DNA of 18,640 nucleotides from Gammaproteobacteria bacterium. GTDB taxonomy: Bacteria; Pseudomonadota; Gammaproteobacteria; HK1. Of the stretch, positions 1 through 5,882 are shown piece after piece. The notes beneath the pieces were generated by a model. The model made no database searches, was not told where the DNA came from, and worked only from the letters and a program-made list of their open reading frames with translations. The stretch's first letter is position 1; each line of letters begins with the position of its first letter. The translations under genes were made by a program, and so were the position numbers. The DNA lies in assembly GCA_022822245.1 (NCBI GenBank), contig JAJECB010000427.1:1-18640 (forward strand), in the 5' to 3' direction.

Positions 1-180
1 AATCATTCGAAAGCGTTTGAATTTGGAATTGAATCTCCACACAATCCTGCAGATTCTGAGCCTCTCGGTGTTCGAAAAAATGCCGCTCGAACAACTACTT
101 ACCCAAAGCGCACATCAGATAGCAGACTTCCCTCCAGATAATCAATTGAATTTATTCAATTAACGTTGGGACACTAGTGA
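1..180 (+). mobile_element. Right-hand end of an IS4-type insertion sequence
   Basis: The first ~180 bases hold the 3' end of a transposase gene followed by about 15-20 bases up to the probable element end near CGTTGGGACACTAG. The left part lies outside the window. The base composition is AT-richer than the rest. The outer end falls inside a minus-strand reading frame (152-277) that loses its remaining codons there, which is what an insertion into that gene would produce. The exact terminus and target duplication cannot be set without the left end. Confidence 0.6.
2..163 (+). CDS. IS4-family transposase, C-terminal 53 residues (cut by window edge)
   Basis: The frame is open from base 2 to the TAA at 161-163 and gives a 53-residue tail. 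It begins IIRKRLNLELNLHTILQILS, runs on into SLSVFEKMPLEQLL, and ends QLNLFN. From memory of the family, an RKRL...LYTILQILS..LFEKTPL...QL.LFDF tail is characteristic of IS4-group DDE transposases of the type found in many gut, soil and marine bacteria. The catalytic DDE residues lie upstream of the window, so whether the enzyme is intact cannot be judged. The gene points into the island, and its stop lies about 15 bases from the presumed element end, as is usual for IS elements. Confidence 0.7.
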   Translation: MIRKRLNLELNLHTILQILSLSVFEKMPLEQLLTQSAHQIADFPPDNQLNLFN

Positions 181-277
181 CCTGCTGTGGCGTATAACCT
201 GTTGTCTTGGCTACCAAGGCAAGATCTTCATTGAAATATTCGCAAACGAAGTATTTGAAGATATCCGAGCGTCTCAT
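152..277 (-). pseudogene. 5' fragment of a small minus-strand gene interrupted by the IS end
   Basis: An ATG at 277 is preceded by an AGGA Shine-Dalgarno-like site seven bases upstream and opens a 41-codon frame. It starts MRRSDIFKYFVCEYFNEDLA and continues LVAKTTGYTPQQVTS. The last six codons read into the IS end and then stop. The TGYTPQQV stretch looks like the turn and recognition helix of a small helix-turn-helix domain, but I cannot name the family with confidence. The simplest reading is that the element inserted after about codon 35 and removed the remainder of the protein. Base composition matches the AT-rich flank, not the GC-rich neighbours, suggesting a foreign segment. Confidence 0.5.
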
Positions 278-341
278 GGCAAATTCCTGGATGAAGTGGG
301 TTGGGAACCTAGTCGTACCTTTAGAGAGATTCGCACTGCGA

Positions 342-1577
342 CTACACGAATGCTCTTCGGGGGAAAGGAGTGGAGTGGAATTCATTGAATTCCTGAGTCG
401 GGAGCTCTGATTCTGTTGAATGGGCGGTGATGGTGTCGGACGCGGCGAAGAGCTCCTCGAACTCTGCGCGCGTCGCCTCGTCCATCGCGCTCCAGTCGAG
501 CTCGTCCCGTTTCACCTCGAAGCCGTCCTCGGCTGCGGTCTTGACCGTCATCGCCTTGTAGATGCGGTAGGGGACGAGGTAGCCTTCCGCGATCGCTCGG
601 CGGAGCCGGTAGCGGAAGGTGGGCCGCTCGACCTCGAAGAAGCGGAGGGTGTCGCGGACGAAGTGCCCGTCCTCGGGGTGGGCCGCCGCTGTCCCCGTCG
701 CGTCGTACGCCGTGCACGGGGTTGCGGTGAGGCCGAGCTGGATGCCGTCGAAGTGCCGGAGCACGCCGCTCCACTTGCCGTAGATCGAGCGGTGGCACTC
801 GTCGGTGACGACGAGGTCGAAGTAGCCCGAGGAGAGCCCGCCGAACTCCGCGATCATGGTCTGGAGGGTCGCGATGGTGATGCGCTTCGCACGGTCGAAA
901 CCGCGCCCCGGGCGAAGGACGTGGCAGGGATAGTCGCGAAGGTGGTCGGTAAAGGCGTCCTCGGCTTGGGCGGCGAGGGCGATCCGGTCCACGAGGAAGA
1001 GCACGCGGGTGACCGCGCCGGCCTCGAATAGGCGCTTGATGAAGGCGGCCGCAGTGCGGGTCTTGCCGGTTCCCGTCGCCATCTCGACTAGGAGCTTTCG
1101 TCGCCCGCGCGTCACCTCGTCCGAGAGGGTCTCGACACAGTCGATCTGGTAGCGGCGGTCCACGATTTGTCGGTCGATGGCGACATCGGTGAGCGCGCGG
1201 CGGACCGCCCGCGCCGCGACCCGACGTTCGAGGTCTTCCTGCGAGTAGAAGGTGGCGACCTCCCGCGCGTGGGCGTCCGCGTCCCGGTCGAGGAACCACA
1301 CTTCGTCGCCGTTCGAGAGGAAGACGAACGGGATCTCGAGCTGCTCCGCGTAGTGGCGTCCCTGGTCCTGGGCGGCGATCGGATCGACGCTCGCGCGCTT
1401 CGCCTCGACCACCGCCATCGGCCGCCCGGCACGGTCGCAGAGCACGTAATCCGCCCGCGAGCCGTCGCCGAACGCATGCTCGAACAGCACGCTCGTCCCA
1501 TCGGTCAGGTCCCACCCCGCGTCCGCGAGTAGCGCGTCGATCTTGACCCGCGAGAACGCCTCGGTGGTGCTGGTCAT
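342..1577 (-). pseudogene. hsdR: Type I restriction enzyme R subunit (HsdR), truncated after the first helicase half
   Basis: The first ~384 residues are a typical HsdR front half. A PD-(D/E)xK nuclease core has Asp43 in RADYVL and Glu58-Ala-Lys60 in VVEAK, followed by the Q72xxxY76 motif. Then comes a superfamily 2 motor domain with Walker A at 167-173 (ATGTGKT), the DECH box at 259-262 and TAT at 284-286. In intact relatives (roughly 800-1000 residues) the sequence after FAASDTIT continues into the second RecA domain. Here similarity stops near base 425, and the frame runs 27 codons into unrelated AT-rich DNA. Motifs IV-VI are lost, so translocation and cleavage should be dead. No hsdM or hsdS is in the window. 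The ATG at 1577 fits the family start, although its ribosome site is weak. Confidence 0.85.
377..393. promoter_or_regulatory. Perfect inverted repeat upstream of the interrupted small gene
   Basis: GGAATTC, three bases, then GAATTCC form a perfect 7-bp dyad. It lies ~100 bases upstream of the ATG at 277 and just beyond the point where hsdR similarity ends. It could be an operator for the small HTH-like gene. It could also be chance in an AT-rich stretch, since it contains two EcoRI-like half palindromes. Confidence 0.25.
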
Positions 1578-1607
1578 CCAGAGATCCGTCTCATACGGCT
1601 GTTGGCG

Positions 1608-1802
1608 TCAGCGCCCTTCTCGATGACGCCTGGTCTCCTCGACCGCCAAGGCCATCGCGTCGTCGGCGCTCAATCCTGAATTCGCGCGCGCTTTGGCAAC
1701 GATCTCCTCGATCGTGAGGCGTCGCTCTCCCGCCGCCACTCCATTGGCGATCTCTTTTCGCTTGCCGTCCCACTCTCTCTTCGCTCCGGCGAAGGAAGAC
1801 AT
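1608..1802 (-). CDS. Small charged hypothetical protein (64 aa)
   Basis: The frame encodes a Lys/Arg/Glu-rich helical protein (KREWDGKRKEIANGV, then RRLTIEEIVAKARANSGLSADDAMALAVEE) with no hydrophobic segment. I do not recognise a family, but the even spacing of charged and small residues and the ADDAMALAVEETRR ending look like real coding sequence. It sits between the DUF4926 gene and hsdR on the same strand. No good ribosome site precedes the ATG. A second minus-strand frame from 1929 (TYERERSELIRLLDSMMH) overlaps its start one frame away, so the true gene may begin further upstream with a frameshift near 1800. It could be an antitoxin-like small protein, which is inference only. Confidence 0.4.
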   Translation of the reverse strand: MSSFAGAKREWDGKRKEIANGVAAGERRLTIEEIVAKARANSGLSADDAMALAVEETRRHREGR

Positions 1803-1888
1803 GCATCATCGAATCAAGCAAACGGATCAACTCGCTCCGCTCGCGTTCGTATGTCGGCGCCGGTTGTTCCGGAGGGCGCGGTGCGAGT

Positions 1889-2113
1889 TCAGGCGACGCG
1901 AGTCCGGTCCCGGTTGAGAACGAGAACATCGTCGGTGGAGAGCGTGCCTACGTGCCGGGTCCGCCCGTTGGGGTTCAGGAACTCCACTTCCAGGCCACCA
2001 TCAGGGAGCAACTCGACGACGGTACCCACATCCCCCGCACGGACCTCCGGATCGCCCGAGCTGTCAAGCACGGCGACCATATCCAACAGCTTCAAGTCTC
2101 GTGCTTGGGACAC
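1889..2113 (-). CDS. DUF4926 domain protein
   Basis: The protein (about 75 residues from GTG at 2113) contains LKLLDMVAVLD, then RAGDVGTVVELLPDGGLEVEF and NGRTRHVGTLSTDDVLVL. This is the compact SH3-like beta-barrel pattern of DUF4926. No enzymatic residues are known for the family. The start is uncertain: GTG at 2113, TTG at 2095 and the internal ATG are all possible, and none has a strong ribosome site. It lies about 26 bases downstream of the DUF6883 gene on the same strand. From memory, DUF4926 and DUF6883 genes are often adjacent, suggesting a functional pair, perhaps toxin-antitoxin-like. The function remains unknown. Confidence 0.7.
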   Translation of the reverse strand: MSQARDLKLLDMVAVLDSSGDPEVRAGDVGTVVELLPDGGLEVEFLNPNGRTRHVGTLSTDDVLVLNRDRTRVA

Positions 2114-2139
2114 ATCAATCGCCGGTCGAGAGTTGATGG

Positions 2140-2472
2140 CTACGGAATATAGCAGGTGACCAGGCGCGGAACCTCTTCGTCGATCCGAATGATCCACGCA
2201 GAACGAACCGTGGCGGTGCCATTCGGGCCTGCGAGTTCGAAGTCGATGAGATACCTCCGGCCGTACTTGTCCGCTCTTCCGACGGCTGCATCTCCGGTCT
2301 CCGCAGCCTCGTGGAGGGCGTCGAGCAGGAGACTCGCGTTGGCACGGTTCAAGCCAATCAACGCTTGGAAGAGTCGAGCCTTGTGGCTGCCATCCTCATG
2401 AGCAAGGTCGAGGCAGTAGTCCGTGACCTTTCGCTGAACGATGATTGCCCGGTGTCCGTTGGGCAGCTTCAA
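2140..2472 (-). CDS. DUF6883 domain protein
   Basis: The 110-residue protein begins MKLPNGHRAIIVQRKVTDYC, has HKARLFQALIGL in its first half and KYGRRYLIDFEL...TVRSAWIIR..EEVPRLVTCYI in its second. This matches what I recall of DUF6883, a small alpha/beta domain seen alone or at the end of larger proteins. It starts with TTG at 2472, chosen because GGAGG lies six bases upstream and because the family begins MKLPNG. The gene follows the DUF1524 fragment by 48 bases and precedes the DUF4926 gene, so the three may form one transcript. There is no signal peptide or membrane segment. The biochemical role is unknown, and the defence-island setting is the only hint. Confidence 0.7.
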   Translation of the reverse strand: MKLPNGHRAIIVQRKVTDYCLDLAHEDGSHKARLFQALIGLNRANASLLLDALHEAAETGDAAVGRADKYGRRYLIDFELAGPNGTATVRSAWIIRIDEEVPRLVTCYIP

Positions 2473-2520
2473 ACGTCGCCTCCCTGTCGCCTGTCGCCTC
2501 GACCGATTCTGTCTCGGCGC

Positions 2521-3603
2521 TCAAGTTTGCGCCGCCGTTTCTCCCGTGGCGGACAACCCGGAGGGTGTCGCTTGATGAGGTGACACGACCGCCGCGGCTT
2601 CCCCCTCGCCGGGTGAATCAGCGAGGATCGCCTGGAGTCTCTCGTACTGCTCCTTGATCCACTCCGCAGCCTCCGGCCACTCGTCTTCGTCCGCGAGACG
2701 TCTCGTCATCCCGATCGAGCTGTCTCGGTACACCGCCCGCTTTGCATCGAACGAGCCCGCGCCCATCCCCGAATTGGTCGCGTCGCCGCTCAGGGTCAGG
2801 TTCGCGAGGCGGTCGCGATAGCGTCCGTGTTTCTCTTCGGCCTCTTCGCCCAGGGCGACTCGCCAATCGTCGGTGAGCTTCTGGGGCATCACGTGCTCGA
2901 TCGTCAGGTGGTCACGGGCCGGAGATTCCTCCCGTTGCTCGGCCTCCATCATCGCGCACAAGATCGCGAACGACGACCGGGTCGCGCTCCCACCGTACCC
3001 CTTGCGAGTTCGAATTCCTTCCCGGACCGCCTCGTCGCTTGGGACCCCGACGCGCGAATTCCGGAGCCTTTGAATTCGTTCGAGCCAGTGCTCCGCAAAG
3101 TCCTCATCCGCTCCCGGGCCGGGTCCATGGGCAAGTTCCACTACGGCCTTGTTCATCCCGGCCGTCGGCCGATCCGCCAACCACAACCGCGTGGTCCAGG
3201 CCGCGATTCCGGCAAGGGCCTTGGCCAGCCCGTCATTCGTCGTTCCATACTCGCCATCGTCGGAAGCGTCATTGAGGAGCCGCAGCGTCAGCGGACGGTG
3301 AATGTCGATTCCCATCTCCCGCAGGTGCCGGAGCTCTTGCTCGACCTTCGTGTCGGGGTGTTTCCCTCCCTTGCCGGTCAGAATTCCGTAGAGCCCTGCA
3401 AGGCGCGTGAGGTCTCGGCAAAGGGCTGACCGATCCATGGCGTGCCCCTGGCGCACCGCCCACCGACGAAGCCCCTCATAGACTCGGTCGAGTCCGTGAA
3501 TCGCGCCCGTACGCCAACGCAGCACGTCTCGAAGGAACGTGTCAATGGGTTCGGTGGTGTGCACGGAGCCGAGCGTTCGTTCGATTCGGAGCCATTGGCC
3601 GAG
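2521..3603 (-). pseudogene. GmrSD-like DUF262/DUF1524 nuclease, N-terminal half missing
   Basis: The C-terminal part of a DUF262-DUF1524 protein is well preserved. A helical middle (TEPIDTFLRDVLRWRTG, then GIDIHRPLTLRLLNDAS) leads to the DUF1524 HNH core, with LTIEHVMPQKL at about 2875-2907 and RLANLTLSGDATNSGMGAGS at about 2760-2820. Similarity starts only near base 3603. The frame is open to 3780, but the extra residues look unrelated, and no credible ribosome site precedes any start. The DUF262 half, with its DGQQR nucleotide-binding motif, is therefore gone. Family members such as GmrSD are type IV restriction enzymes that use nucleotide hydrolysis by DUF262 to drive HNH cleavage of modified DNA. 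This copy is probably inactive. hicA diverges from the lost end. Confidence 0.75.
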
Positions 3604-3650
3604 AGTCCCATCGGTGGCTCGATGGAATGGACGTGGCCGGTGGGTCGTAG

Positions 3651-3670
3651 TGATACTGCATACGGTATCA
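3651..3670. promoter_or_regulatory. Candidate HicB operator upstream of hicA
   Basis: TGATAC and GTATCA form a perfect 6-bp dyad with an 8-base centre. The full 20 bases match their own reverse complement at 16 positions. The site ends 9 bases before the hicA ATG. HicB antitoxins commonly bind such a palindrome to repress their own operon, so its role here is inferred from position and symmetry. Confidence 0.5.
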
Positions 3671-3679
3671 TCCTGCCCG

Positions 3680-3916
3680 ATGAGCAGGGCCACACGATTG
3701 CTCGCGTCCATGAAGGCCAATCCAAAGGCGGATTGGACGCCCGCCGATGTCAGGAGGCTGGTGCGAGCCGTGGGTCTCACCGTCCGCCAGCGAGGGACGA
3801 GTCATGCCGTGATCACCAACGCTCGGGGCGAACATCTGACCGTTCCCATGCACAAGCCGATAAAGCCGTTCTACATCAGGCGGTTGGTGGCTCTGGTCGA
3901 GGAGGGCAAGCAGTGA
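3680..3916 (+). CDS. hicA: HicA-type mRNA interferase toxin
   Basis: The 78-residue protein reads MSRATRLLASMKANPKADWT at its start, then a dsRBD-like core with RQRGTSHAVIT, ending KPIKPFYIRRLVALVE. This fits the HicA subgroup that begins M(A/S)SRTKLL..MR.NPK.DW and ends RRPIKP.Y...LV. His42 in GTSH is the expected catalytic histidine for ribosome-independent mRNA cleavage. The ATG at 3680 was chosen because the family N-terminus starts there, although the ribosome site is weak. The 3' end overlaps the hicB GTG by four bases, so the two are translationally coupled. The gene looks intact and is toxin-first, as in classical hicAB. It lies head to head with the truncated DUF1524 gene. Confidence 0.85.
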   Translation: MSRATRLLASMKANPKADWTPADVRRLVRAVGLTVRQRGTSHAVITNARGEHLTVPMHKPIKPFYIRRLVALVEEGKQ

Positions 3917-4248
3917 AGCTCGAGGATTATCCGATCAACGTCCATCCTGTTCCCGAAGATGAAGGGGGCGGGTTCATGGTCTCCGTTCCCGATCTTCCCG
4001 GATGCATCGCGGATGGCGAGACGGTCGATGAGGCGCTCGCGGAAGCCCGCGACGCCTTCGACGCCTGGGTGATGGCGGAGAAGGAAGACAAGGGCCGGCT
4101 GCCCGCCCCGAAGACCTACAGCGGTCAGTTCGTGCAACGCCTGCCGAAGACCTTGCACATGCGGCTTGCCGAACGCGCAAAGAGTGAGGGAGTCAGCCTG
4201 AATCAGTTGGCGGCGACGCTGCTTGCGGAAGGCCTTGCCAGCCGATGA
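3913..4248 (+). CDS. hicB: HicB-type antitoxin
   Basis: The 111-residue protein has the partial RNase H-like HicB fold at about residues 8-60 (EGGGFMVSVPDLPGCIADGE, then TVDEALAEARDAFDAWV). Its C-terminal ribbon-helix-helix or Arc-like segment is at about 75-110 (LHMRLAERAKSEGVSLNQLA). GTG at 3913 is the start: GGAGG at 3901-3905 is seven bases upstream, and the codon overlaps the hicA stop as GTGA. HicB masks HicA and, through the ribbon-helix-helix, represses the operon, most likely at the palindrome 3651-3670. No lesions are visible, so this module should be functional. Confidence 0.88.
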   Translation: MKLEDYPINVHPVPEDEGGGFMVSVPDLPGCIADGETVDEALAEARDAFDAWVMAEKEDKGRLPAPKTYSGQFVQRLPKTLHMRLAERAKSEGVSLNQLAATLLAEGLASR

Positions 4249-4406
4249 TCGCAATCCCGAACACGTTCATCGCCGGCGAGGGCACGGTGCTCGATGTGCT
4301 ATGCCGGGCGGAGTCCGGTCTTGGCGGCGGCGCGCTGGTAGTGGGCAAACGGATTCGGTCCCGATTCAGCGTGACCGGGTGCAGCCGGCAATGGAGATTC
4401 GCATGA
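4245..4406 (+). CDS. Possible small ORF coupled to hicB
   Basis: An ATG overlapping the hicB stop (ATGA) opens a 53-codon frame beginning MIAIPNTFIAGEGTVLDVLC. The overlap is the arrangement of a translationally coupled third gene. The sequence matches no family I know, the C-terminal half (GLGGGALVVGKRIRSRF) is low in complexity, and there is no independent ribosome site. It may be a chance open frame in GC-rich DNA or the start of a gene cut short by rearrangement. Confidence 0.2.
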   Translation: MIAIPNTFIAGEGTVLDVLCRAESGLGGGALVVGKRIRSRFSVTGCSRQWRFA

Positions 4407-4523
4407 GATCGAGCTATTTCACGGCGGTCCGCGCCGGACCTCCGTGCGGTGGGAAGCCGAACCCCGCCCGTCAATCGGCCAATCCGGCCGTCGGTTGTCC
4501 CTTCCGCTCCGGAGGGTGTGGCG

Positions 4524-4970
4524 GTGCTTAAGGGGGTCTCCCCGGTGCTGGGAGCGGAGGCGCTGTGGGTGCTGGCGGCGATGGGGCACGGCGACGACCT
4601 CGCCCTCGTGGACCGCAACTTCCCCGCGGCCGAAGTCGCCTCCCGCACGGTGACCGGGCGCCTCGTTCGGCTGGACGGGGTGGACGCCACCACCGCCGCG
4701 CGCGCCATCTTCTCCCTCCTCCCCGTCGACGGCTTCGTGGACGATCCAATCCGGCGGATGGAGGTCGTGGGAGAGCCGGATACGGTGCTCGAGGTCCACC
4801 GGGAAGTGCTGGCCGAGGCGCGGGCCGCGGAGGGACGGGACCTTCCGCTCGCATCGATCGAGCGCCACGCGTTCTACGCCGCCGCGCGCCAGGCGTTCGC
4901 GGTCATCCAGACCACCGAGAGCCGGCCCTACGGCTGCTTTCTCATCCGCAAGGGGGTCGTCTTCGACTGA
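4524..4970 (+). CDS. fucU: RbsD/FucU-family sugar mutarotase
   Basis: The protein of 148 residues begins MLKGVSPVLGAEALWVLAAM and carries His22 in GHGDD and Asp30 in LVDRNFP, both at the positions used by FucU. The tail RPYGCFLIRKGVVFD carries the conserved Tyr (136). These cytosolic enzymes interconvert the alpha and beta anomers of fucose, ribose or related sugars. GTG at 4524 was chosen over GTG at 4518 because GGAGG ends eight bases upstream and the family starts MLKG. Cys138 replaces the Asn that I recall following Tyr-Gly in most members, so substrate specificity may differ. No sugar kinase or transporter lies beside it, and it stands alone between two hicAB loci, so it may be a stranded metabolic gene. 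Confidence 0.85.
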   Translation: MLKGVSPVLGAEALWVLAAMGHGDDLALVDRNFPAAEVASRTVTGRLVRLDGVDATTAARAIFSLLPVDGFVDDPIRRMEVVGEPDTVLEVHREVLAEARAAEGRDLPLASIERHAFYAAARQAFAVIQTTESRPYGCFLIRKGVVFD

Positions 4971-5048
4971 GGCGCCGCTCTCCCGCCGCCGCCCGCGGCA
5001 TCCGTCCAAAGCCCGGGGAATGGACCCCGAGCTGCACCGCCCCACGCC

Positions 5049-5063
5049 AAGGCGCCGCGCCTT
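5049..5063. terminator. Weak hairpin between convergent genes
   Basis: AAGGCG-CCG-CGCCTT forms a perfect 6-bp stem between the end of fucU and the end of the second hicB-like gene. It has no T-run, so it could at most be a weak bidirectional terminator. Confidence 0.25.
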
Positions 5064-5073
5064 CGTGAGCGGA

Positions 5074-5511
5074 TCAGGCTGCCTCGCCGATGGTCACTGA
5101 GACGTGCTTTCCCAACTGCCGCAAGGCGCCGTCGATCGTTGTGGCCTTGGTGCCGTGTTCCGGATCCAGTATGCGCCGCACCTCGCTCTCGGCGATGCCG
5201 AGCTCGCGGGCGAGGCGGCGCCGCGACATTCCAGCGTCGCGCCATGCCTCGTACATGGCCGCCTTGAGAGCAATCTGCACCGGCGGAACGACCAGGGGCC
5301 GGCGCTTGGTCGCGCGCGACGGGTCGGGCAGATCCCGGCTCTCGCGAATCGTGGTTGCAATGAGCTCGCGCAGCAGGTCCTTCGCCTCATCGAGCGCCTC
5401 GTCCCGGGTCGCACCGTCCGTTGCGCCCCACCCGAAATCCGGGAACGTGACAACATGCCGGCCGTCCTCATCGCGCTCGATCTCGGCCGGATAGTTGTAG
5501 GTGTCAGGCAT
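5074..5511 (-). CDS. HicB-like antitoxin with C-terminal helix-turn-helix
   Basis: The 145-residue protein starts MPDTYNYPAEIERDEDGRHV, giving the HicB partial RNase H fold (TFPDFGWGATDGATRDEALD). A linker follows, then an XRE-like DNA-binding domain at about residues 90-140 (GMSRRRLARELGIAESEVRR, then TTIDGALRQLGKHV). This is the HTH class of HicB, unlike the ribbon-helix-helix antitoxin at 3913, so the two modules are independent acquisitions. The ATG at 5511 has AGGAGG about eight bases upstream. The partner toxin gene lies just upstream but is frameshifted, so this may be an orphan antitoxin that still regulates the site at 5787-5804. Confidence 0.8.
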   Translation of the reverse strand: MPDTYNYPAEIERDEDGRHVVTFPDFGWGATDGATRDEALDEAKDLLRELIATTIRESRDLPDPSRATKRRPLVVPPVQIALKAAMYEAWRDAGMSRRRLARELGIAESEVRRILDPEHGTKATTIDGALRQLGKHVSVTIGEAA

Positions 5512-5547
5512 GTATTCGGTCCTCCTGGGCAGGGGCGCGTCCGCCGG

Positions 5548-5761
5548 TCAGAAATCGTCCCTGTCGATCCCGAGGTCGGCGAGCATCTTGTTGAGCAGAC
5601 CCTTGCCGATCTCCTTCTTCCGGTCCTTGACGGTTGTCTTGCGATCAGCCGGCATGGAGCGTCCCATGCGAACCGGCCCCTTGGGAAGCGACGAAGCGCA
5701 CCTCCAGGTTCCGGCTCCTCGCCCATTTGCGGACCCTCACGATGAACTGCCGTCCGTTCAT
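5548..5761 (-). pseudogene. HicA-type toxin gene inactivated by a one-base frameshift
   Basis: From ATG 5761 the frame reads MNGRQFIVRVRKWARSRNLE, then VRFVASQGAGSHGTLHAG, and hits a stop at 5645-5647. The next frame continues without loss as DRKTTVKDRKKEIGKGLLNK, then MLADLGIDRDDF, and stops at 5548-5550. Joined, the two pieces give a ~70-residue HicA with the catalytic His in GSHGTL (residue 32) and a KDRKKEI...ML.DLGI tail typical of the family. The lesion is one extra T inside GGCTGATC on the coding strand. A GGAGG-type site precedes the ATG. The antitoxin gene follows after 36 bases. Sequencing error is possible, but the spot is not a homopolymer. As read, no active toxin is made. Confidence 0.75.
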
Positions 5762-5786
5762 CAAGCCTCCCTGCCATCCAACGTCG

Positions 5787-5804
5787 GCTACCGTCAAGGG
5801 TAGC
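5787..5804. promoter_or_regulatory. Candidate operator of the second hicAB locus
   Basis: GCTACC-GTCAAG-GGTAGC is a perfect 6-bp dyad lying 25 bases upstream of the hicA-like ATG (5761). The minus strand of its centre reads TTGACG, a possible -35 element, so a bound HTH antitoxin could block the promoter. Evidence is position and symmetry only. Confidence 0.4.
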
Positions 5805-5882
5805 TGCGCGCATTTTTGATCGCAAATTGCCATCCTTGGCGACTGCCCGGGCGATGATCCGGAGAGCTCCTCCGCGTTCGGC

